Below are positions 1 to 7,594 of a DNA stretch of 28,256 nt, piece by piece. Source of the stretch: a virus. Positions within the stretch are counted from its first letter, which is position 1, and each line of letters starts with the position of its first letter. The DNA is taken from positions 1 through 28,256 of the IMG/VR virus record IMGVR_UViG_3300023196_003264; one strand, written 5' to 3'. A model generated the notes under the pieces. That model saw only the letters and a list, made by a program, of their open reading frames with translations. It had not been told where the DNA came from and did no database searches. The translations under genes and the position numbers were made by a program.

Positions 1-1633
1 CCCTTGTAGATGCGATATATGTTAACATACCTCTCATTACACCAGTAATATCAGTGTCAGGGAAAATATCCCAAGTAATTTCAATATTAGGGTATAGAGC
101 AGCAAAATCCAATTTTCCTACATTCCTAGTATATCCAACTTCTAATAATCTTGATAGACCACCAACAAATGTTTTTCTTGGTTTTAAATCTGGAATAGCT
201 AATCTATTCTCATATGACCAAGCTAACATAATCAACTTCCAAATACCAGCGGTACCCATTGTTGTTGAACGCATGTATGTTGTAGGAATAATTTTAGATA
301 ATAAGAAAGATGCTTGATTGTAAACGCCATCAACTTTTTCAGTTTCCCATAAATCATCCTTTAGATAACGTCTAATAATAGTATTACCTTTAACTTGCTC
401 ATATCCTTCTTTTAAGGGCTTTTCTTCGGTGATTGGGTAGTAATCCCCATTGGAGTCATTAAAGGCGTAATCAGTTACCTTATCGTTCCAGATTTCGAAT
501 ATTTTATTACCTTCCACATATACACGATTCTCTTTATTAAGTTTCGAATATTTTGTGATATATTTTAACCCAGCACTTTTGATATTTGAGTTAATTGCTT
601 TAGCTCTACGTACTGCATGATAAACGTCAACGATATTATAACCCCACATTGTTGTTTGTTTATAATATTCACGCTCACCACCCAATTTGATACTTTTATC
701 AACTCTTCTAATTTTAGAACCACCTTTCTTATCCAATGTTTTAGCATATACTTCAATATCAATCCCTAGGATATCACATCTTGTGAATATAAAATGCCAG
801 TCAAAATTTTCAGAATTATAACCAGCGATAACATCAGGTTTATTTTGGTCAATAATGTTAAAAAACTTAACAATTGCATCTGCTTCGAATTGTCTCAATT
901 CTTCTTTAGTTCCTTCTTGTTTTATTTCTATAATTTCTTCAACACCTCTATTATCTTTGATTCCTATTTGAAATATCTTGTGGTCTTTATGTCTAATTGG
1001 TTCATTAGAAGAATTAAATTCATATAATTTACTCAAATCTTCACCATCTGAAATACGAGTTTTAATATCTAATATATCTTCATCTGATAAAAGCCTCCCT
1101 TTAGGATATAAACCAGTTGTCTCTAAATCAAATTGTAATCTATGTAAATCATCATAATCGTCCATTCCCTTGAATAAACGCTTCCCTGATGCAATTAAGT
1201 ATTGTTCAACTGGATTTATAGTGATAAAAAGACTTCTGTGACGTTCTCCATAAACATCTATACCACCTTCTTTGAAGAAATTAAGGATTTTACTGTATGA
1301 ACCCTTAGTTTTAGCCATAAATTTGTAACCTGAAGCCATTTTTTTAGGTACAGCTTCATTTGGCATCGAAGTTTTAAGTTTTGTAATTGTAATTCCGAAT
1401 TTTTTTGTAGCTTCTTTTATAAGCCCTCGTTTGCCACCATACATTTTTTTAGTAACTTCTTCTTTGAACCAAATAAATGACGTAAGGGTGTCTTTTGATA
1501 TAAATTTCCCTCTTTCAGGGTCATTTATTATAAGTGAAACGTCAGGACTTCCGTATGGAATCTCTACACCTACAATATATTTTTTTTGATTTCTACCTTC
1601 AAGAAATCTAGCGATTACATCTTCATTAATCAT
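1..1633 (-). CDS. Family B DNA polymerase, N-terminal part (cut by window edge)
   Basis: Replicative DNA polymerase with a proofreading exonuclease; 544 codons are visible and the gene runs off the left edge. The Exo I motif FDLETTGL places D169 and E171. Exo II is GYNSENFDW around residues 271-279 and Exo III is the Y-x-x-x-D at Y423/D427. Polymerase motif A, LDFAALYPN, is near residues 508-516 just before the edge, so palm motifs B and C lie outside the window. The region before motif A is about 100 residues longer than in T4 gp43. The start is the ATG at 1633, with no Shine-Dalgarno sequence but an A/T-rich leader. The gene is divergent from the terminase-like gene at 1747. Family assignment is secure; closeness to T4 gp43 is inference. 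Confidence 0.95.
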   Translation of the reverse strand, partial: MINEDVIARFLEGRNQKKYIVGVEIPYGSPDVSLIINDPERGKFISKDTLTSFIWFKEEVTKKMYGGKRGLIKEATKKFGITITKLKTSMPNEAVPKKMASGYKFMAKTKGSYSKILNFFKEGGIDVYGERHRSLFITINPVEQYLIASGKRLFKGMDDYDDLHRLQFDLETTGLYPKGRLLSDEDILDIKTRISDGEDLSKLYEFNSSNEPIRHKDHKIFQIGIKDNRGVEEIIEIKQEGTKEELRQFEADAIVKFFNIIDQNKPDVIAGYNSENFDWHFIFTRCDILGIDIEVYAKTLDKKGGSKIRRVDKSIKLGGEREYYKQTTMWGYNIVDVYHAVRRAKAINSNIKSAGLKYITKYSKLNKENRVYVEGNKIFEIWNDKVTDYAFNDSNGDYYPITEEKPLKEGYEQVKGNTIIRRYLKDDLWETEKVDGVYNQASFLLSKIIPTTYMRSTTMGTAGIWKLIMLAWSYENRLAIPDLKPRKTFVGGLSRLLEVGYTRNVGKLDFAALYPNIEITWDIFPDTDITGVMRGMLTYIASTR

Positions 1634-1654
1634 AATTATTTGTCTATTTGTTGC

Positions 1655-1684
1655 AATATAACTACTTTTTGAGCCAAAAAACAA
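1655..1684 (-). promoter_or_regulatory. Sigma70-like promoter for the DNA polymerase gene
   Basis: Read on the minus strand, TTGTTT (1684-1679) is followed by an 18-nt spacer and TATATT (1660-1655), 21 nt before the polymerase ATG. The ATATTTAT element found in front of virion genes is absent in this orientation. If the host is a Bacteroidetes, the host consensus would differ (TTTG / TAnnTTTG), so this match is only suggestive. Confidence 0.4.
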
Positions 1685-1734
1685 GCATTTTTATATATTT
1701 TTTATAATAATTTGTTGTTTTCCAGGTTATTGAT

Positions 1735-1742
1735 ATATTTAT
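1735..1742 (+). promoter_or_regulatory. ATATTTAT late-promoter-like element, 4 nt before ATG
   Basis: The octamer ends exactly 4 nt before the ATG at 1747. The same spacing recurs at 6524-6531 and 19688-19695. If the octamer acts as a -10 element, transcription would begin at or next to the start codon, giving a leaderless mRNA. Confidence 0.55.
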
Positions 1743-1746
1743 TTGT

Positions 1747-2643
1747 ATGACAAAAGATATAAAATGTAATACAAAAGATATCCATGAATTCATGGAGTTT
1801 AAAAGTGGTTGGGACTCAATTAAGGGTTCTGAGGGGTTTTTCGAATATTTTCCATTTGAAAAGAATGTTGTGAATCATATTAATGATAATAGATTTAGCA
1901 TTATAAAAAAATCTAGACAAATGCATATGACTACAGTATTAGCCACATACGGTGCATGGAATATGTTAACTCAAGATAAAAATGTTTATTATTTTGGCAA
2001 TAGATTGGATGCTGGTAAACATTTTGTAAGAAAAGTTAAATCTATAATTGAAAATGCTAATCCTAAAATAAAATATAATAGAAACACTACTGTTGAGGGT
2101 AGATTAGAAGATGGAACTTTACTTAAATGTTTCTCTAGTTCGGTTTGCGCCTCTAAAGGTCATACTTTAGATGGTATTGTTATTATAGACGAAGCTGCAT
2201 ATTTAAATAATTTTTCAGAGTTATTAAGTGTGCTATTACCTACTATTTCGGTGGGTTGTAAAGTTATTGTAGTTTCTACACCTAACGGGGTTGGTGATGG
2301 AGATAAAAAATTAAACGGATTTTTCGAATTATATCAAAGTTCGATTGTAGGTGAAAATAATTTTAATCTTATGTCAATAAATTATAAAGATAACCCAAGA
2401 TTTGACAAAAAATGGAATGACCATATGATGAAAATTTTAAGTCCCGCTCAATATAAACAAGAAGTGTTAGCTGAATTCGTTCAATCTGAAGAAATTAAAA
2501 AAATTAATAAAAAGTTAGATTCTATTATTCAATTCAGGCTTAGTGATGATTTATTAAATAAATTATCGAGAAAGTTAATAAAAGAAGATGTTAATATTTC
2601 GAAGTATATGAGAAATTTAATTCTCAAGGATGTGAATGTTTAA
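1747..2643 (+). CDS. Terminase large-subunit-like ATPase with ribbon-helix-helix-like tail, no nuclease domain
   Basis: 298 residues resembling the ATPase half of phage large terminases (T4 gp17 family), which power DNA packaging. The P-loop region is KKSRQMHMTT (residues 54-63). The usual G-K before T is replaced by H-M, with lysines only at the front (K54/K55), as in the deviant K-x-R-Q type P-loops of many terminases. Walker B is IVIIDEA (144-150) and the coupling motif is STPNG (177-181). The segment ending QEVLAEF (238-244) matches the end of the ATPase domain. The C-terminal nuclease that should follow is missing. Instead, residues 258-298 read like a ribbon-helix-helix DNA-binding unit (strand IIQFRLSDD, then two helices). 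The 3' end overlaps the convergent gene at 2617 by 27 nt. It may be a split terminase, a stand-alone paralogue or a remnant. Confidence 0.75.
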   Translation: MTKDIKCNTKDIHEFMEFKSGWDSIKGSEGFFEYFPFEKNVVNHINDNRFSIIKKSRQMHMTTVLATYGAWNMLTQDKNVYYFGNRLDAGKHFVRKVKSIIENANPKIKYNRNTTVEGRLEDGTLLKCFSSSVCASKGHTLDGIVIIDEAAYLNNFSELLSVLLPTISVGCKVIVVSTPNGVGDGDKKLNGFFELYQSSIVGENNFNLMSINYKDNPRFDKKWNDHMMKILSPAQYKQEVLAEFVQSEEIKKINKKLDSIIQFRLSDDLLNKLSRKLIKEDVNISKYMRNLILKDVNV

Positions 2644-2979
2644 TTCATCTTTAATTGGGACCAATAGGGTCCCTGAACCATTATTGAATATGATTTTAAA
2701 TTCACCAACGAATGTACCAGCTTTTCTAGTTTCTTTTGCTGAAAATTGATATCCGATGAAATATTCTTCACCATTACAATCACTTGAAGGTGCTTTAAGA
2801 ATACATAAAGCTGTTTTATTACCAATTCTTTTAACACCAGTTGTAGTGTCTTCCATAGAAAATGTAATTGTAGAGTTTTGTACCAAATCGTGGAAATCAT
2901 CGTAATCATTTCTCCCATCGTTAATTAATTCCATCTTCAAGATAGGTAATGTCGCTTTTTTGTTTATATAAAAATCCAT
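2617..2979 (-). CDS. Small beta-rich protein, possibly BppU N-terminal-like
   Basis: 120 residues with alternating short hydrophobic strands and a pattern reminiscent of the N-terminal domain of phage upper-baseplate (BppU-type) proteins: an opening 'FYINKKATLPIL', a middle 'STITFSMEDTTTGVKRI', and a late 'AGTFVGEFKIIF'. No catalytic motif is seen. It starts at ATG 2979 with an ATATTTAT element 15 nt upstream on the minus strand, so it appears to have its own late-type promoter although it follows the glutaredoxin gene by only 29 nt. Its 3' end runs 27 nt into the terminase-like gene. A structural role is inference from the fold-like pattern and the promoter. Confidence 0.65.
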   Translation of the reverse strand: MDFYINKKATLPILKMELINDGRNDYDDFHDLVQNSTITFSMEDTTTGVKRIGNKTALCILKAPSSDCNGEEYFIGYQFSAKETRKAGTFVGEFKIIFNNGSGTLLVPIKDELNIHILEN

Positions 2980-2994
2980 TTAATCCGTTTTATT

Positions 2995-3002
2995 ATAAAT
3001 AT
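2995..3002 (-). promoter_or_regulatory. ATATTTAT element on the minus strand
   Basis: ATAAATAT on the plus strand reads ATATTTAT toward the gene starting at 2979, 15 nt before its ATG. It is the only such element in the window serving a minus-strand gene. It implies late expression of a gene lying among replication genes. Confidence 0.5.
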
Positions 3003-3008
3003 AAATTA

Positions 3009-3266
3009 TTAAGAAATAATCATCTTTTGTATTAAATCAATTGCGTTATCTATCGTCACAAAACTTCTTTTTGGGACCAAGATGTGCGGTGCGATGACAA
3101 TAATTGGAATTACAGGTTCGCCAGCTTTCTTGAACATCGACTCAACATGCTTTTTATTTTTTTCATCATCAACATTGATTTCAAGATATTTTAATTTATT
3201 ATCTTCTAACTTTTCTTTTAATTCTGTACAGAATTCACATTGTTTACTTGTATATATTTGTATCAT
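3009..3266 (-). CDS. Glutaredoxin-like protein
   Basis: 85 residues, the normal size for a phage glutaredoxin (compare T4 NrdC). The redox site is C10-E-F-C13, directly after the first beta strand (MIQIYTSKQ). V-I-P54 supplies the cis-proline next to the active site. Such proteins reduce disulfides in ribonucleotide reductase or other cytoplasmic partners; the partner is not visible here. Its ATG overlaps the last 4 nt of the helicase gene, so the two are translationally coupled in one minus-strand operon. The stretch after the cis-proline (IIVIAPHILVPKRSF) is less typical, so substrate specificity is open. Confidence 0.88.
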   Translation of the reverse strand: MIQIYTSKQCEFCTELKEKLEDNKLKYLEINVDDEKNKKHVESMFKKAGEPVIPIIVIAPHILVPKRSFVTIDNAIDLIQKMIIS

Positions 3267-5116
3267 AATTCTAATCCATTTTCTTCTAAATCATCCATTA
3301 ACATTTTTAATCTAGCACCATGCTCATCGTTTTTACCAATGATTTTATTAATAACTTCTTGTTTCTTCATAAGTGTATACCACATTACAAGAGATATAGT
3401 ACCTGTAAATAGTTGATAATACACTGAAACATTATTTTCTTGCCCAATACGATAGGTTCTATCTTCAGCTTGTTCATTATCGCCAGGCACCCAACTAAAG
3501 GAATTAAAGATAACTACAGTACCTTCAGTAAGTGTAATCCCAACTCCAGCCGACATTACGTTTCCAACAAAAACCTTACATTTTTTGTTATTTTGAAATT
3601 TATCTACCGATTTTTGCTTTGCGTTGGTGGTCATCTTACCATTATGTATTACACATTCAGTATTGGTAAAACTATCCGCTATTTCATTCAATTCATCAGT
3701 AAATGTTGTAAATATAACCACTTTTTGTCCTTGTTCAACAGCGTCTTTAGCTAATTGAATGGTATGTGGTATGGTTTCCATAGCAATAAATTTCCTAAGA
3801 AGACCTAATTCTACAATATCTTTGGATAAATCACTAATCCTACGTTTACCTTCTTCAGCTCTTTTTTCTATGTATTCGTCCCAAAGATTTTCATACTCTC
3901 TTTCACCACGTTTGGATAATTTATGGTAAATGGTTGAAATCGTTTTATCTGGCATATCCAATACATCATTTTTCAATCTTCTTAAAAGAGAATTTTTGGT
4001 CCTGATAGCTAATTCATCTAAATTACTGGCACCATTGGTAATCCAAATTTGTCTTCTTTGACCATTTTTAAGTGTTTTATAAAAACGATTAGCATCACAA
4101 TATCTTTGCGCAAAGAATTTCCAATTATCAGCTAGAGGTGATTTAATCATCTTTAGGATATTAAAGAAGTCCATTGGTCTATTCGCAATTGGTGTTCCTG
4201 TAAGTTCCCAAACCCTTTCAATACCATGAGTTAATGCGAGTTCGTTGCATATTTTACCTCTTTGAGTTTTATGGTCTTTAATTTTATGGGCTTCATCAAT
4301 AATAACCAAATCATATTTTTCATCAACAAGGTTTCTGAAATGTGGATTAGGGTTACCGTCTTTATCAAATGTTTGTTTACCTATTGTATGAAAATTCTTA
4401 AGAATATCAAAATTAATTACAGTAAAACGTCCTACATCAGGAAATTTACTCCCACTAACAATAATAGCTTTTTGACCAAAGGCTTCAATTTCTCTTTGCC
4501 AACTTATCTTAACACTCGCTGGGCATATAACTAGAACTTTTTTAGCATCAACCTCTAATGCTGCAATTATAGCTTGCATACTTTTTCCTAGACCCATATC
4601 GTCAGCTAATATCGCACCTTTCCTACATACGAGGAATTTAATTCCTTCTTTTTGATGGTCATATGGGTGCCTACCTGATATGTCCATTTCCTCATACTTA
4701 TCCCAATCAATTTCAATATTACATTCAGTATAATAAGGGTCATCCAATACAAGTGTTTTTGGCAACCAATACATTTTAGAATTTTTTTGATTTTGTTTTA
4801 ATTTACCATATATGTGATATGTTTTTTCTTGGTCAGCAAGCATTGCTTGTATAAGAATTTTTTCAGGTAAAAATGATAATCCATCTTTGGCTTGAAGGGA
4901 TTCACCCAATAGAGGATTTATTTTAACCACACGATTCAACACTTGTGGTGGTGTATCATGAAATTTATTTATGTATTCAACTTGCCCTTCGGTTAAAGAT
5001 ATTTTAGTATCTCTAAGCAATTTCTTATTCAAGTCTTTTAAATACGGATTAACTCCGCTATATGTCTGTAATAGGGTGACTGCACCTCTACTTTTAATGT
5101 CTTCTAAATTTACCAA
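3263..5116 (-). CDS. SNF2-family (superfamily 2) DNA helicase/translocase
   Basis: 617 residues with the full SNF2-type motor. Motif I is DDMGLGKS (172-179), motif II is DEAH (274-277), motif III is TGTPIANRP (306-314), and motif V is near GVGITLT (524-530). Motif VI, QAEDRTYRIGQ (549-559), is the hallmark of SNF2/RapA/SMARCAL1-like ATPases. Phages use such enzymes in fork remodelling, recombination or transcription-complex removal; T4 UvsW is a functional comparison but a different subfamily. The N-terminal 150 residues show no recognisable domain. The start ATG at 5116 follows a TTGACT-N17-TATATT promoter and a perfect palindrome. The gene heads an operon with the glutaredoxin gene (4-nt overlap). 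Confidence 0.93.
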   Translation of the reverse strand: MVNLEDIKSRGAVTLLQTYSGVNPYLKDLNKKLLRDTKISLTEGQVEYINKFHDTPPQVLNRVVKINPLLGESLQAKDGLSFLPEKILIQAMLADQEKTYHIYGKLKQNQKNSKMYWLPKTLVLDDPYYTECNIEIDWDKYEEMDISGRHPYDHQKEGIKFLVCRKGAILADDMGLGKSMQAIIAALEVDAKKVLVICPASVKISWQREIEAFGQKAIIVSGSKFPDVGRFTVINFDILKNFHTIGKQTFDKDGNPNPHFRNLVDEKYDLVIIDEAHKIKDHKTQRGKICNELALTHGIERVWELTGTPIANRPMDFFNILKMIKSPLADNWKFFAQRYCDANRFYKTLKNGQRRQIWITNGASNLDELAIRTKNSLLRRLKNDVLDMPDKTISTIYHKLSKRGEREYENLWDEYIEKRAEEGKRRISDLSKDIVELGLLRKFIAMETIPHTIQLAKDAVEQGQKVVIFTTFTDELNEIADSFTNTECVIHNGKMTTNAKQKSVDKFQNNKKCKVFVGNVMSAGVGITLTEGTVVIFNSFSWVPGDNEQAEDRTYRIGQENNVSVYYQLFTGTISLVMWYTLMKKQEVINKIIGKNDEHGARLKMLMDDLEENGLEL

Positions 5117-5139
5117 AATCTGTTCTTTTTTTTACTTTT

Positions 5140-5160
5140 TAACAATATTATATATTGTTA
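5140..5160. repeat. 21-bp palindrome at the helicase promoter (operator candidate)
   Basis: TAACAATAT (5140-5148) and its exact complement ATATTGTTA (5152-5160) flank TAT. On the minus strand the palindrome lies immediately downstream of the TATATT hexamer, covering the likely transcription start. This is where a repressor would block initiation, though A/T-rich palindromes also arise by chance. Confidence 0.4.
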
Positions 5161-5188
5161 ATATACTTAAAATTAACGAAAAAGTCAA
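5160..5188 (-). promoter_or_regulatory. Sigma70-like promoter for the helicase-glutaredoxin operon
   Basis: On the minus strand TTGACT (5188-5183), exactly 17 nt, then TATATT (5165-5160). This is close to the classical sigma70 consensus with ideal spacing and lies 43 nt before the ATG at 5116. Confidence 0.55.
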
Positions 5189-5216
5189 TACCTTCCAACT
5201 ATTTATATAATATTAA

Positions 5217-5224
5217 ATATTTAT
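5217..5224 (+). promoter_or_regulatory. ATATTTAT late-promoter-like element
   Basis: The octamer lies 20 nt before the ATG at 5245 and opens the plus-strand virion block. A second imperfect copy (CTATTTAT) lies at about 5199-5206. Confidence 0.5.
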
Positions 5225-5244
5225 CAATATACACTTTAAAGAAT

Positions 5245-5763
5245 ATGAGTAATAAAAGAAAAATACCAATTAAAAGAATCGATAAATTTTTCTCTGGAAG
5301 AGATTTTGATTTAGAAGTACAAATGGGTCGTGAAGCAATTGAAGGTGATGGTAATTTTACTGTCATACTATATAGAGTTGATAACGAAACAACCCAAGTG
5401 GATGATTTATATGGTGAAGCTAGTGCTAGTGAAATTAACTATCTACCACCAGTTGAATTATATGTTGTCCCTATCATTGATAAGGCTGAGAACAAAACAT
5501 ACTCTAAAGGGCATCTGAATTATTTAGAAGACGGAAACCTTACTTTCATTGTTTATAGTCAACACTTAGAAGAGTTGAATGTTGATATTACTATGGGTGA
5601 TTATATCGCTTACCCAATAGATGAATCAGACGTTGTTTATTTCTCTGTAACCAATGCTGGTCAAAAAAATTACGATAATGCCCATACAATTATGGGGTAT
5701 AAAGGTGCGTATAGAGTAGTTACATGTACTTTTGCTAACGAGGATGAATTCTCAGGAATATAA
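5245..5763 (+). CDS. Neck-protein-like (T4 gp14-like) virion protein
   Basis: 172 residues if started at ATG 5245, which I prefer over an in-frame ATG 90 nt upstream because that one lies before the late-promoter-like element. Two stretches recall the T4 gp14 neck family: 'VDDLYGEASASE...PPVELYV' in the first half, and a late 'MGDYIAYPIDESDVVYFSV' followed by 'YRVVTCTFANEDEFSGI', like the gp14 ending with E/D-E-x-F-x-x-G-I. gp14 helps close the filled head and join the tail. It is followed 10 nt later by the first tail-completion-like gene, which suits a neck role. The call rests on pattern memory, not an alignment. Confidence 0.55.
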   Translation: MSNKRKIPIKRIDKFFSGRDFDLEVQMGREAIEGDGNFTVILYRVDNETTQVDDLYGEASASEINYLPPVELYVVPIIDKAENKTYSKGHLNYLEDGNLTFIVYSQHLEELNVDITMGDYIAYPIDESDVVYFSVTNAGQKNYDNAHTIMGYKGAYRVVTCTFANEDEFSGI

Positions 5764-5773
5764 AATATAGATT

Positions 5774-6517
5774 ATGCCATTACCAAAAGGTTTTAGAAAA
5801 AAAGTAAATTTTATAAAGCAAAATGTTGGACCCGAAAAGAGACAAGATTTTCTTGATGATATAGATTATAAAGGAACTTACTTACCCAAAGGAGTTGATT
5901 ATGAAGATATTGATAGAGGATTTCTTGATTTTGTTGATAGTGAGTTATCTGTTGAAATTGATGATGATTCAGTTCCTGTAAGATTTTTAACACTCCAAAG
6001 ATTTGCTGAATTTAGTAAAACTTGGACGTTTTCAGATAAATTTAAAAATCTAAAGATGCCATTTATAACCGTAGTTAGACAACCTGATATTCAAGTTGGT
6101 TCTAACCAAGCGGGGATATGGAATATTCCAGGACAACAGGTTTATACATACATGAAAATACCTACATTTATTGACGGTAGGAAAGGGATGGATACCTATA
6201 AAATTCCACAACCTACTTCAGTTGATATTACATATGATGTTAGATTCTTTTGTAATAGAATGAGAGATTTAAATATTCTACATAAAGTAGTTCAAACAAC
6301 ATTTAATTCAAGACAATTTTATATTACAGTAAATGGGCACCCAATGCCAATTCATTTAGAAAAGATTGGTGATGAAAGTCAAATCGATGATTTCGATAAG
6401 AGAAGGTTTTATGTTCAACATTTTGAAATGAAGATATTAGGATATATATTAGATGAAAATGATTATGAACATATTCCAACTGTTAATAGAGGTAATATTC
6501 GATTTACAGAACAATAA
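5774..6517 (+). CDS. Tail-completion/terminator-like protein, shorter paralogue
   Basis: 247 residues, about 70% identical by eye to the first 240 residues of the next gene. Near-invariant blocks include GPEKRQD, DDIDYKG, QRFAEFSK, VDITYDVRFFCNRMRDLN, GHPMPIHLEKIGDES and RRFYVQHFEMKILGYILDE. The arrangement (a 'Y-D-V-x-F' strand, a helix, a strand of 'FYITVNG' type, then an R-R-F...K-I-L-G-Y-I-L strand) resembles small tail-terminator/sheath-stabiliser proteins (T4 gp3/gp15 type), and its place after a neck-like gene agrees. It has no signal peptide or catalytic motif. It ends with IRFTEQ at the point where its paralogue continues into an extra domain. Confidence 0.6.
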   Translation: MPLPKGFRKKVNFIKQNVGPEKRQDFLDDIDYKGTYLPKGVDYEDIDRGFLDFVDSELSVEIDDDSVPVRFLTLQRFAEFSKTWTFSDKFKNLKMPFITVVRQPDIQVGSNQAGIWNIPGQQVYTYMKIPTFIDGRKGMDTYKIPQPTSVDITYDVRFFCNRMRDLNILHKVVQTTFNSRQFYITVNGHPMPIHLEKIGDESQIDDFDKRRFYVQHFEMKILGYILDENDYEHIPTVNRGNIRFTEQ

Positions 6518-6523
6518 ACGTTT

Positions 6524-6531
6524 ATATTTAT
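6524..6531 (+). promoter_or_regulatory. ATATTTAT late-promoter-like element, 4 nt before ATG
   Basis: Lies in the 18-nt gap between the two paralogues, ending exactly 4 nt before the ATG at 6536. The second paralogue can therefore be transcribed separately, probably as a leaderless message. Confidence 0.55.
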
Positions 6532-6535
6532 TAAT

Positions 6536-7567
6536 ATGCCACAAGGATATAAAAAAAATGTAAAATTTATAAATCAAAATGTCGGACCTGAAAAAAGGCA
6601 AGATATTCTTGATGATATAGATTATAAAGGAAGTTACTTACCTAAAAGTATCTATTATGAAGATATCGACAGAACATTTCTTGATTTTGTTGATAGAATT
6701 CTAGAGATAGAAATTAATGGGTCAAAGGTTCCTGTCTATTTTTTTACAATTCAAAGATTTGCTGAATTTAGTAAATTGTGGGATACTTCAGATAAATTCA
6801 AAAATGTAAAAATACCATTCATAACTATAGTTAGACAACCTGATGTTCAGGTCGGTTCTAACCAGAATGGTTTGTGGAATATTCCAGGTCATAAACTCTA
6901 CACATATATGAAGGTACCTACATTCAACGGTGGGCATAAGGGTGCTGATTTATATAAAATCCCACAACCTACTTCGGTAGACATTACATATGATGTTAGA
7001 TTCTTTTGTAATAGAATGAGGGATTTAAATATGTTTAATAGAAAGACACAATTTACTTTCCAATCAAGACAATATTATATAAATGTTAGTGGACATCCAA
7101 TGCCAATTCATTTAGAGAAGATTGGTGACGAGAGCCAAGTTGATGATTTTGATAGAAGAAGGTTTTATGTTCAACACTTTGAAATGAAGATATTGGGATA
7201 TATATTAGATGAAGATGATTATGAATTTGTACCAACTATTAATAGAATGATAGTTTTTACAGAATTAATTGATAATAAAATAAAACCTAAAATTGTAATC
7301 AGGTCATTTAAAGATATTGATGAAATATGTTTGAATGTTGTGATAAAACCTGACCATTTTAGTGATGAATTTATAATAACAATGGTATATGATGCGGAAA
7401 TAACCACATTGAATTTTATAACCAATGTTACCAATGTTGATATAGCAATAAATGGGGTTCAACAAACATTTCCATTTAATATTTCAGCCAATCAACAAAT
7501 GGTATTAACCGTTGCTAGGGATGAAACCAAAGAAGCTAAATTTCAATTAATTGGAATAGTTAAATAA
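6536..7567 (+). CDS. Tail-completion/terminator-like protein, longer paralogue with extra C-terminal domain
   Basis: 343 residues. Residues 1 to about 240 duplicate the upstream gene closely, including the VDITYDVRFFCNRMRDLN and HPMPIHLEKIGDES blocks. From about residue 240 (after IVFTE, the counterpart of IRFTE in the short copy) it adds about 100 residues rich in beta strands and isoleucine/valine, ending LIGIVK. This looks like an added Ig-like or beta-sandwich domain. It may form a mixed ring with, or stack on, the shorter copy at the head-tail or tail-tip junction, as T4 uses related gp3 and gp15 rings. That assignment is inference. Confidence 0.6.
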   Translation: MPQGYKKNVKFINQNVGPEKRQDILDDIDYKGSYLPKSIYYEDIDRTFLDFVDRILEIEINGSKVPVYFFTIQRFAEFSKLWDTSDKFKNVKIPFITIVRQPDVQVGSNQNGLWNIPGHKLYTYMKVPTFNGGHKGADLYKIPQPTSVDITYDVRFFCNRMRDLNMFNRKTQFTFQSRQYYINVSGHPMPIHLEKIGDESQVDDFDRRRFYVQHFEMKILGYILDEDDYEFVPTINRMIVFTELIDNKIKPKIVIRSFKDIDEICLNVVIKPDHFSDEFIITMVYDAEITTLNFITNVTNVDIAINGVQQTFPFNISANQQMVLTVARDETKEAKFQLIGIVK

Positions 7568-7594
7568 AAAGCTCTAACATAATAGAGAGAGATT

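Noticed and set aside
2617-2643. The overlap of the convergent gene ends as a sign that one of the two genes is false
   Set aside because: Both reading frames have coherent protein-like composition and their own promoter-like elements. A 27-nt tail-to-tail overlap is common in phages.
2640-2918. Alternative minus-strand frame overlapping the 2617-2979 gene
   Set aside because: It lies in another frame of the same strand, has no promoter at the right distance, and its sequence is less protein-like than the 120-residue frame.
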